A DNA stretch of 64,000 nucleotides, taken from assembly GCA_002205965.3 (NCBI GenBank), contig NADL03000614.1, positions 620,001 to 684,000 of the forward strand. The letters run 5' to 3'. Every line of letters starts with the position of its first letter. The stretch's first letter is position 1. Source of the stretch: Kappaphycus alvarezii (taxonomy: Eukaryota; Rhodophyta; Florideophyceae; Gigartinales; Solieriaceae). A model generated the notes under the pieces. The model was not told the origin of the DNA, made no database searches, and saw only the letters and a program-made list of their open reading frames with translations. The translations under genes and the position numbers were made by a program. Of this stretch, positions 54,301-64,000 are shown in pieces.

Positions 54301-54640
54301 ACAGTCGATTTAGGGCAGCTAAAGACTTCGGGAATGATCCATCCGTGAAACTACGAGTGGAGGTTCATTAGGCTTCAGAACCATCCAAAAATCCCTACGC
54401 AGGCCTCTGAGGTGGTGAGGACTAATAATACCGCGAAAGTTCAACGAGGGAGGAACGTAGTCAAGAAATTTTAGCGAAGGCTGCTTGCAATCGCGAGAGG
54501 GGGGGAATTGGGTAAAATTAGGTTTACTTGAATGGGTTGGTATACTTAATTTTCCGGCTAAGAGCAATCGCACACTAGGACTACTGTAAGTAGGGTAACC
54601 ACTTACTGTACATACCCTCAGAACGGGGGTTCTCTGGAAT
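51400..54640. other. Gene-poor stretch
   Basis: No coding region is supported. The longest frames (52681-53046 and 52968-53237, both minus) are cysteine-rich, overlap each other, and match no family. A run of mixed composition with short GTACTGTAC-type words occurs near 53620 and 54600. Confidence 0.5.
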
Positions 54641-54732
54641 ACACTGTATACACAATTTCAAGTTGCGGCCTAAGTGTCGCTCAAAACTCCTTCCAACAAA
54701 CAACTGGCGTTATTCTGGACGAGTCTCGCCGC

Positions 54733-55014
54733 GTGACGAGCGAACAATGTTCGCTGCGCATCAGCAATCGGAATGGCTGCCCGTGCGGCAATACCAGTCG
54801 CAACCCGGTTGGCGAAGTCCCGAGCGGAAGGGTGCCAGCCCCCAACGTGGAGAGTGGAAGCGCAATGAAGCGATGCCCAGGACCCTTGGAACGTATTAAG
54901 TCGGCAAAGCGAGTGTCCTTGCCCAGGCGAGCATGGTTAAGGGGCTTGAGTGGGCATCGCGCCAGGGAGGGAAGGCGGGCGGGGGTCAGGGGATGGATAA
55001 CGGTTACGTCATAA
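54733..55014 (+). other. GC-rich island with an open frame, unknown
   Basis: The GC content rises sharply relative to both flanks, and two overlapping plus-strand frames (54663-54899 and 54733-55014) are open. The 93-codon one begins MTSEQCSLRISNRNGCPCG and is Arg/Gly/Pro-rich. No domain or RNA structure is recognised. Open frames are expected by chance in GC-rich DNA, so coding status is doubtful. Confidence 0.3.
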
Positions 55015-55029
55015 TAGTCCGTGCCCCCG

Positions 55030-56300
55030 TTCTCTCCAAGCGCCTTGCCTGGGTTGGTTTACTGTGAGTAATGGAAAGGTTGGGAGTCCTCTGTACTTGT
55101 AATGAAACCATTGGATCGCGACAGTGAACCTTTTACTCGTGATAATCGGGTAATCCGGGCCAAAAGTGGCTTATCTCCTTAACCGTACAGAAACACGAAA
55201 AATTATGCGTGGAAAAACCTCTTGAATTCAAACGGACAGAAATTCATTGCCTTTTCGATTTGGCAGGACACGATCAAGATTCGGAAGTTTAGAATACTGG
55301 AAGAATCCATCCGAGACATACAGTTTCATTTGCCATTTTGAAGATACTCGGGAGAAGATCAGGCGTGGGCATGGTTGTATATATCGAGAGGTGGAGATAT
55401 TTTACGGTCAGATTATCGCAATACTTGCGATCTTGAACAAGTTTGACGACGGAATGGACTGTTTTCTGATCTTTCGACTCATTGAGATGGAATCCATTTC
55501 CGATCAGGATGAATATCTAGAGTTACCAGAGTTCCCTTCTTCGAAAATATCTGCGGCAGTGTGGAGGGATTTATGTAGTGTCCATAAAATCTCTTCACGA
55601 AGATAATATGTATTCAATGTGAAAAAAAACAGGAATAAATCATTGAACTCTACAAATTCCCCTTTAACGAAATTTCTCCTCACTACGCCGATCATAGTCC
55701 ACCTAATCGCATTATTGGGGAAAAGGAGAAGAACGTAATTGTTTCTAATAAGTATTTTTATTAGAAAATAAGTTCGAAAGTGAAAGTGATTTTGTAGATC
55801 GAATGGTATTGTTTAAATCACCCAAATCAATACTTTGATTGCTTTTTCCCATGTCACGGGTACCATCCTCTCAGTGTCTGTTGGCTTTTTTTAATCATGA
55901 TCAATGTCGTATAGTTATGATATTTTGAGGGACTTTGTATGCAAGCTGCATTTTCGAAAGCTATTTCTCTCGTCTTTAGGTTTTTGATGGCGTACATGTA
56001 TTGGAAAACAGATTTTGATCGATATCAGGACTCTATAGAACAATGTTTTTTCAGCCCTGTTTTTCACTCTTTCGCAGAGTTTCAGAAGGGTTTTTATGAA
56101 TTATACCCAGATGTTGGGGTCCTTTGCCACATTATGCTTTAAGGGGAGCAAGCCGGACGTACCAATAGTAACCTTCACCTAGAAGTGAATTACTCGAATG
56201 ACGCTGAATTTGTACGCGGCTTGCCTGATTCTCCTGCCATTTTAATTTACATTGCGTCGCCTATCGGACTATTAGGATCACATCATAAAATATTCCTTGA
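55030..56300. other. No supportable gene
   Basis: The 119-codon plus-strand frame 55247-55606 and the frame 55939-56142 have no recognised domain. The region lies just outside (on the 3' side of) the gypsy relic that follows. Confidence 0.4.
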
Positions 56301-56320
56301 CTCGGGGAACGATCCAGTCA

Positions 56321-57408
56321 TTATCCACGAATGAACAAAGAGGTATGCTCTGAGATTCTCCTAGGGTTTCCCAAAATGTGCTTCGATTTTATTATCTTCT
56401 CAATCCAAGTTAATTTCCTATTTCCGGAGGTCTCTGAGTGAGGAACGGCGGGAATTATTACGAAATATTTGATAAAGAAACGATAATAAGTAGCCTGCCC
56501 AAGGAAAATTTGAAGTTCAGTCCTTTTCTTAGGAGTAATGGCCTCTATTTCTTCAATTATATTCTCTTTATCGAAGTGAACGCGATCCATATCAAATAAA
56601 TGACCGAAAATCTTGATATTAGACTCCTCCAAAGCATACTTTTTGACCTTCAACTTGGGCCCGACCATTGTGATAGCCTCGAAGATGATACGCACGTGAA
56701 GCTCGTGCTCCCCGATAGAGTTGGAAAAAAAGACATCTTCCAAGTATACTATTGTTAAGGTTATGTCTTTCAAGATGTGATACATTTTTCTTTCAAATGC
56801 AGGAAGAAGCGCATTCATAGAGTCAAGTGGCATCAACTTGAACTTAAATGCACAAAAACAGAAAAAATTAGTTATCTCTCTGAGATTTTTCGTCCATACT
56901 AATCTTTCAATAAACTACGAAGAGATAGAGGGTCGAAAATATGGAGCTTCTCTTCAAATAATGGAATGATTATTCAATTTTGAATAACAGCCAACATCAG
57001 GCCTTTATTTGACATTGGAATGAACAGTCTTTTTCCGAAAAATTGGTGCTCACCGTCCTTCTTTGTGAAGATAACTACGGCAAACGAACAGGCTGAAGAT
57101 GCGAGTTTAGTTATCCAGGCGTAGAGCATATTGTCGGTCTCCCTAAGAGCGAACTCCTCATGAGCTATACACCTTCTGCAAGCCTTGTGGAAGATCTGCG
57201 TCATATACTTCAACTTGAAACCTTCTTTAACTTGCACGGAAGTGAGGAGGAGTTCATCGATCGTCCAAGTAACTATGAAGGTATCAAAGAGCGAGTCCTT
57301 AATATTCTCTTGAGTTTCTTTGGGGAGATAAGCAAGTCGGACTCTAAGTACCCCTTTCATTTCCACCTTCTCGTTTTTTTCGCCCGTTCCTCTACTTTGA
57401 TTGCGCAA
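56321..57408 (-). pseudogene. Old Ty3/gypsy reverse transcriptase remnant
   Basis: Two minus-strand frames in order. 56974-57408 ends with FAVVIFTKKDGEHQFFGKR, the usual VV..KKDG..RFC.DYR block in degraded form. 56321-56836 carries FERKMYHILKDITLTIVYLEDV, where YLED replaces the catalytic Y-x-DD, then EHELHVRIIFEAI, GHLFDMDRVHFDKENI and ELQIFLGQATYYRFFI, matching the RT thumb (GH..S..GI..D, FLG...YYR.FI). The catalytic box and the C-DYR block are both lost. It is unrelated in detail to the younger gypsy elements. Confidence 0.75.
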
Positions 57409-57409
57409 T

Positions 57410-60400
57410 TTTCGACTAATCCTTCGTTTGAGTTCTTAATCCCTCTATTTTGTCTTTCCAAATCGCTAGTACCAGTTTTTCTCAAGTATTGCAGGACTAA
57501 GGACCAGAATCTGAGTAGAAACTGAAGTATTCGCTAGGAAATCCGGTATCCTTGTCCGTCACCAGATGTTTCTCGGCTGCCTTTAGAATCAGGCGCCAAT
57601 CTCAGCAAAACTTCATCCAATGTATAGGCGCACACTTCAGATTCCGAAAACAGGATTCTCCCTCATCGCGGAGATGGTTTTAAAATCCAAAAATGAGAGA
57701 AGGAGCATTTCCGGCAAAAAGCTAGTCCATTCTGACCGCTTGGTACCTGAAAGTGGTATAAAACTTTAGCAACGCCAACAAAGAAGGCAATATCACCATT
57801 TGCGACATTTAAATTTATTTAAGGTGTAGTTTGTCGAAAGGTGTAGGTGTTGAGATATCTCCACAAAGTTTATGTCCGGTACGGCTCCCGAGTCAAAATG
57901 CGCCCATTTATTCGCGACATAAATCTTTAGATCCCCCAATTGAAGCTAAGACGGACCTTTATCTGCCAAGAAGCATTTATGTGCATGTTGTTCTTCTCTA
58001 GCAGCACTTGCGCTACCCTCGTACTCCTTTCAGCATCACACGAGGAAATTTACCGAAAGAGAGCCCTTAGTTTACATTTTATTGCTCGACAACGATGTAG
58101 TAATTTCCGACGTGTTATTGAAGCTTGTTTGAACTGTTCTTTCCTCAGTTTTCCTTCTTCGGTTTTCTTCATCGTCTTGAGACACGAAATTATGCTGCCG
58201 GTAGAACAGGAGGTATAAATCGTACTTTTCGCGGGCTATTCATTAGACGGGATATCAAATACCCTCGTGATATTCTTGACGAGGCTGTTTTAGCAGAGCC
58301 TCGTCAATGCAACAAAGATTAGTGCTCCTTTATCAGTTATTTCTTTCGCTTTAACGATACATATCACTGCCGAGTCAGACTCAGACTTAATTTCTTGGAT
58401 GATGTTGACCTCATCGTTTAATTTAAAGTCTTCTTTCTCACTTTGTTTTCCGAGGTACAGAGTGGACTTATCCAAGACGTAGTACATAGTTTGGCCTCTT
58501 AATAGCTCGGTGGTCCGCAATGGGTGCAATAGTGATCTCAATGCGGGTTTTCTCACATCTATATGCTCCATGTACCGGTTTGCACCAATATGAGCACAAC
58601 CTGTGATCCTTCACTTTCCGGGCTGTACGAATGCATCTTAATTTTCTTTCTTCTTCTTGACGAGAAAATTAAGAGAGGATAGGTCTACAGCCAGGGAATA
58701 CAGCTTATTGTCGATGATCTTTGAGCGTGCTTCGGGACAAACGTCGAGTTTTGCCGTCGGTTCTTACACAGTTGGGGTCAAGGCACCGAAAAGCAATGAG
58801 ATTCGCATGAGAGTAATTCACAGTCTTCACTAGATTGACGTAATTTTTAGGTCCTAAATGATAGGAACCGTCGCAACTGATCATATAGACACGCAAAAAT
58901 CCGAAATATACTGAATCTTGAGATATTGTCGAAATTAGAGTTCTCGTACAAAAGATACGCCTTCTTCATTGGGGCCGATATTTCTCTAGCTCTTGATGAG
59001 TGATGTTTTCAGATTCTTATTCCTGAAATCGTACAAATCATAGGTAGATGATTCTTTCCCTCTGATATTTATCACTCCTGAATATAAAAGGGCCTCAAAA
59101 GTTGAAGAAGTCACTGAGGATCGGCTCCGTAAATGAATCAAAGACAGAGGTCGCTTCATAACAGAAATAATTGATGGTATGACGATATAAAATGTTATAT
59201 ACAAGGTCGGGATGGACCCATCGATAAAAGAGGATAACAAGAGCATCGGGAAGCTTCACTATCAGTACATAAAAGAAATGGAGAGATAACGGTTGCAAGA
59301 GCTACAAGTACAAAAGGAAAATGCCTCCTATTTGTATCAAGCACGTAAATAATCCAACCCATAAAGCCAGGAAAGCCAGCACCAGGATGAAGAAAAGTTT
59401 TGAATGTTGTACGGATGAATGCTCGGAGAAGGAAGACTTCGGCGATATGATGCGAGAATTGGCAGTCCAATGTAGAAAAATTGGATATAGGAGTTGGAAT
59501 AGTCATACTTCAGTGATAATGAGGACTCTACCAGTTCAGAGCCTATGCTTTATGACCGCAATCAAAGTACCTAGAACAAAACTAATAAAAGTAAGTGTGT
59601 TCGGAATGATCTGGATGGCAATAACGATGATACCAAAAGTAAGTCTCCAAACAAGATCACGAAAGACAGAGAACTACCACTGTGCCTGAGGAGAGCTTTA
59701 AATAAGCTTTATATCGTCTCTAACTGTACAGATGCATCCCCGAAGGATAAAATTAACCCACATAAGGGATTACGCGAACGCAAGGGGAATGATCGCAAAT
59801 CTAAAAAGATGGATAGAGCTGATTATAGGCAAATATTCGTCAATCTCTTTAGTGCAAAAGAAATTGACCCCCACTCATCTTTTTTTGTGCTTTTTATGTG
59901 AAGTTGCACTAGAAAAAGTGGCAGCTAGCTATTGGGGGGCTGTAAAGTTATTTCAGCTTTAATTCTTGATGAAACCAAAAAGGATCACTCTAATTGCATT
60001 GTGGCCAAGCTATGTCCACCGCATGTATAAACTGAACTTCCGTCACAGAAATAGAGAGAAAGCAAGTCCAAAGGCAAACGATCTTGTTTGAACAGATCTA
60101 AATACTCTGAGAATCAGTCAAGAAGTCGATCATAGCACGAAAATAGTGTGAACCAGTATCATATAGAAGATTGTTCTCGTACTGTAGGGTGGTGCCACCG
60201 GCGGAACTGATTTTGGTAATTTATTTTATCTATTTTATGTAAACATCAGTCCGTTGCTCCCGGAAGCACTGCCCTGTACTTCAAGGGCAATTCGGTCGAC
60301 TTTCCACCAAGTTTTATCGTCTTGCTGTAAAATCGCCTGAGTGGTCCCGGGGACGTGTGGTCTCGACCACTCGGCCCCTAGCTTGGACCTGATATTTTTG

Positions 60401-61900
60401 AATGTGTCAGCCACTCATTTGACCAATTTTCGACCTAACCTTGGTTATTTCGAGCTCTAATATTTTTACTCGGATGATTTCGACTTCACTGACCAAACCG
60501 TCGTAGATATTAATAACCTAGCTGAATAAATTCTACACTTGACTGGCCACGAAATACAACGATTAAACAGCAACCATGGAGTTGGCCCTGTATTTGACTC
60601 CCTATTCTCGCATCTGCCTCTCCTTGCCAACGGAAGTTTTGGATATATCCTCCTTTATCCGCCAGGTCCCCCTTTCCTCCCCTCTTTATGGCTATAATAA
60701 TATGAATTTATATGAAATATTATTTTGCCCCTTAATTTTTCATTTTTGGTAATTACCTTAACCTTTTCATGCCGGAATCCGGCGTCTCCATACAAATAAG
60801 AACTTTAAGACTGTTGTTGATGACGTCACACTTATTTACAAAGGAGACAATCATCGCTGCGAACGCACATTCATATAGATTTTCGCTTGGATTTGCATTC
60901 TCACTCGCTCTAGTTTTTAATTCTATTCATATCAAGTCTCTAGGATTCTATAAAAAAAGTTCAGGACCTAAAAACAAGAGGAAAAATATACTGTCTAGCC
61001 GTTCAATTTTTCACACCTGCTCTATCATCCCAACTTCCTTCGCTATCGGCGAGGCACACTCCATTTCAGGGTGCCTCAAGAGAAACAGGGACAGAAAGCA
61101 CCCTGTGAGTATTTTTCTGTGTCTGTCGGTTCTCTCATTATCTGGCTAGATTTACTAACTAGACGGTAACAACTGCCCAACGCATTTCGAGCTAAATTAT
61201 GAAGGACGCGCAGGAACCTGGTGAGCTTCTCAATTCGTTTAGGCCTATTTTCGATTCATGCTGGGAAAATACGATCCAGGTAAGTTTCCCCGGATAAGGA
61301 TCAACCTCTATCGTCTTAAGCGAAAGAAGATTGAGATTAGGAGAACTTCGGCTTGTTTGAGTACCCCTATTTAAAAATACTCGCCATCCAAAAACGGCTG
61401 GTCATCAATTTTATTTGTGAAAACAATTGCTCAGGGACAGAAGTTGATTCATTATCATCCATTATTCCATTTTCTGAGCCATCAATGCTACCATCGCTGT
61501 TGACTTCTCCGAAGGAATTCTGCGCAGGCAGTACTTCCTCATCAACTGATTGATCATTATGATCCAGTTCCTGGCAGAGCTCAAAAAAAACGCACTCCTT
61601 GGCCTTGTCCGTATCTTTACATGAGCTTTTTCTGATAGTATGAACATTTATAGTAACATTCTCAGAAATTGAATGGCAATATTAAGAAATAATGAGACCA
61701 TTTTTACGCCAATCCCAACAAACTCTATAATCATGAGGTTTTTTTTGTCAAGCTCTAAGTGTCGTTGCTATGTGAATTACCATCGTGACGACTGAGTTTG
61801 GTAGAACGCAGATAAAGGCCGTACTCAGATTGTCCAGTATGCAATATAACAGCAAGGCGGCTACGAATTGCATGGTATGCATCTGAAATCGAAGTTATAC
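57410..61900. other. AT-rich stretch with undefined retroelement debris
   Basis: Minus-strand frames at 58290-58571 and 58705-58896 lie where the Gag/protease region of the gypsy relic would be expected but have no diagnostic motif. The plus-strand frame 59321-59689 is coding-like in length (122 codons) but unrecognised. A hairpin-like word GTGGTC-TC-GACCAC lies near 60357. Nothing else can be supported. Confidence 0.4.
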
Positions 61901-61937
61901 GTAGATTCCTCTGATCCCCTATTCATCCAAATTTCTC

Positions 61938-62600
61938 CTATTGCCCTAATTGAAAAACGGAAGTGAGCTGACTGTAAAATGTTTCGTGAATTAAGTCACC
62001 AGAGTTTGCTCTGCTGTAGGGATCACGAGTTTGGGAGAATCCAATAACGGCGGACTGAATATACTCAACCTTGTGCCATTCTGAACAGCAATGAGGTAGA
62101 GCTTGGGGCGTGAGCTTAGAGATTTTCTCGTGTTTTTTCTCGATAGCATCGTTCAAAGTACAAATAGGAGAAATATACCGACTGACACGAATGTTTCGAA
62201 AATACGCAGAAATTCTATTTTTTTCCTTGAGGCTGAGATATATTCACTTTCTAGAGCTTTTAGAGCTAAAGAATAATGCTCATGCATTTTTCCACATTCG
62301 TTATGTAGAATATTTTCGCGTTTCCTTTAAGGAGATGGCGGATATACTTGGGATTTTGTTCGTCATTGAGCATGTTATCCTGGCGGCATACTTGTATTCA
62401 GCTATGAACTCGTTCAAAAATTCCGCTAGGGTTCTAGAAAATTCCTCATGTTCTTCCCTGAAGCGCATGAATATATAATATGAAATTTTTTCTCCCGATG
62501 GTGCCGGGTTGTGTGGACACTGGAGTGGAACGTATCGGGGTTGAGGCCAGTCTAATCGGTGATCCGGTTTGTGACGCAAAACAGTTGAAATATACATCAA
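61938..62600 (-). pseudogene. Old copia-type Gag remnant
   Basis: The minus-strand frame 61938-62156 contains KISKLTPQALPHCCSEWHKVEYIQSAVIGFSQ in broken runs. It aligns with ITKLSPQVPVSHRSEAHKIEF and FLRNATVGYAS in the Gag of the copia element at 35.3-36.5 kb, including the conserved spacing and a following SFQQLYRELEAAL-like region (ETFYSQLTSVFQL). The frame 62301-62600 just upstream (FREEHEEFSRTLAEFLNEF) probably belongs to the same Gag. No Pol of this copy is recognisable downstream. Confidence 0.55.
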
Positions 62601-62719
62601 TTTGTTTTAATGCTTTGCTGAGGTCACCACTGCGGAGTGTAGTTGACAGAAAAAGTCTTTTAATGGATGGAATATTCTTGACGAACGGTTGGCACATTGT
62701 GTTCCGCGAGAAGCACAAT

Positions 62720-64000
62720 CAACTTGCGAATGATCAATGGATTGGTCAGAATATGTCCCGAAAAAAGCATTGGGATATGGAAGTAGCCGAGCCTTTAATT
62801 AATCAACAGCGTGGAAACTATCCTCAACACAACCTTTAATGCAGTCTACCAGAGACTGTTGCAACTCCGTGGCCTGTCTGATGCCTTGACCGAAAAATAT
62901 ATTAATACACCCTTTTGCAAGTGCAAATTAATGAGGATTTAATGCTTAGGAAATGTAGCCCTTTTAGTGGATTTTTGTACTAGTATAAGTCTCCTTTTTT
63001 GTGGTTGGCTTATTATTTTTCGCTCTTTGTTTTTATGCAACCCGTTATTCAATTTCTTAATTCAATTTCTTTTCAGTTCAATTTCTTTTCAATTTACAAG
63101 AAAGAATCACAATCAATTTGACAATTCAATTTACTCGGCCTTCAGCTAGCTTTTTTGGAAAATTTACAAGGTATTACTGGTCACCCTGTAGGATATTTCA
63201 GGCCAAAACCGGCCATATATTTCAAATATTAAATCACCCCACATTTCCCTAAATTATCTTAGAAGAGATCGAATATTCAGATTGGATTTTAACTAAATAT
63301 ATTTTAAAATTACTCTTAATTGATTCTTTTCAGCCTAATGGCCCTGTAAATTTGAACAACACTCGAAGCTGCGTTTGCACTTCTGACAGTACGGCAGATT
63401 TTTCTTGTTCTGTAAGCGGTCCTTGTGCTTACGGTTCCGTACAGTAAGTGGTCAAAGTAGTTTTTAGACTCGTTGGGAGTAATCTTCCAAAGCTTACAGG
63501 TACTCTTCTGAAAAATAACACCTGTAGATGTAGCCTTAGTAACCCCATCGTGTTCAGCCAATCAGCGGTCAGCTTTGCGGCTTAGGCATAGCGGAGCCAA
63601 AAAGTGGGTCCGTAAGCACTTTCAGCCGTACCAAGATCTGTAAGAAAAACTACTGAAACTTAGCTACGTGGCACACGTCGAAGATCTGAAATCTTAATTT
63701 TAAATTGAACCTGACTTCACATGTGTAGTACCTGAAACTGAACCTGAAACTGGAGAGACACCAGTCGTTACGTGACTGGCCGGAGATGAAGGCCTCGGAT
63801 TGGTATGGGACGGCGAATTTGTGTAGGCCACGTGAAGACTTCTGATTGGTTGGAGAATCTGCAACCCTTGGCGAACTTGGAGTGACGCTGGTATTTGCGG
63901 TGCTTACAGTTGGGTTTAGAGTGATGCTGACAGAAGTTGAAAACCTACACAGAGTAGGTCGGGATTCCGATCTTATTCTGGATTCGGTCGGAGCAGGTGG
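62720..64000. other. No supportable gene
   Basis: AT-rich DNA, then a slightly more GC-rich end from about 63700. The minus-strand frame 63316-63561 has no recognisable domain. Short repeated words (TGAAACTGAACC, and GAGTGACGCTG/GAGTGATGCTG) occur at 63730-63930. Confidence 0.4.

Noticed and set aside
54663-55020. Structured RNA or rRNA fragment in the GC-rich island
   Set aside because: No recognisable rRNA or tRNA core sequence or promoter boxes were seen; listed only as an unknown island.
57160-57525. 121-codon plus-strand frame
   Set aside because: It is antisense to the degraded gypsy RT region and has no domain of its own.

Overview
This window looks like repeat-rich chromosomal DNA from a microbial eukaryote, most likely a fungus or fungus-like organism. 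The reasons are intronless genes in a dense bed of Ty3/gypsy, Ty1/copia, non-LTR and DNA transposons, at least two layers of nested insertion, AT-rich gene-free flanks, and only a few host-type genes. No species can be named from the sequence, and an oomycete-like or chytrid-like host is not excluded. No rRNA, tRNA, CRISPR array or bacterial-type operon was seen.

Layout. 1-4.1 kb is AT-rich with no supportable gene. 4.1-7.5 kb holds a decayed minus-strand copia element. 9.5-10.9 kb holds an old minus-strand gypsy pol remnant. 12.11-12.56 kb is a 441-bp MITE with a TA target duplication. 13.5-14.8 kb is a broken acidic open frame of unknown function. 14.8-20.8 kb holds a broken DNA transposase on the minus strand, recurring AT-rich motifs that may be its subterminal repeats, and a candidate solo LTR. 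21.1-22.4 kb is a non-LTR reverse transcriptase remnant.

22.7-43.1 kb is the centrepiece. A small minus-strand gene is split by a 7.5-kb gypsy element (23067-30572, target duplication ACTTC). A copia element (30724-37064, target duplication ATGCC) then sits about 80 bp upstream of that gene's start codon. An uninterrupted paralogue of the gene survives at 50972-51316. Next come a Gag-protease fragment of another LTR retrotransposon (37315-38986) and a second, inverted, 5'-truncated gypsy copy (38987-43033).

43.2-46.2 kb carries two related zinc-finger ORFs pointing away from each other around an unusual intergenic region. 46.8-47.6 kb encodes an intact intronless SAM-dependent methyltransferase. 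48.1-50.0 kb encodes an intact 621-residue membrane protein on the minus strand. From 51.4 kb to the end the DNA is mostly AT-rich and gene-poor, with relics of gypsy (56.3-57.4 kb) and of a copia Gag (61.9-62.6 kb), plus a small GC-rich island at 54.7-55.0 kb.

The most notable observations are three. The gypsy family's polyprotein extends past integrase into a tandemly duplicated domain I do not recognise. An exactly 50-bp sequence occurs twice, each time between a different perfect direct repeat (11 bp and 9 bp), which suggests a very small mobile sequence. The gypsy insertion can be reconstructed to the base against the paralogous empty site.
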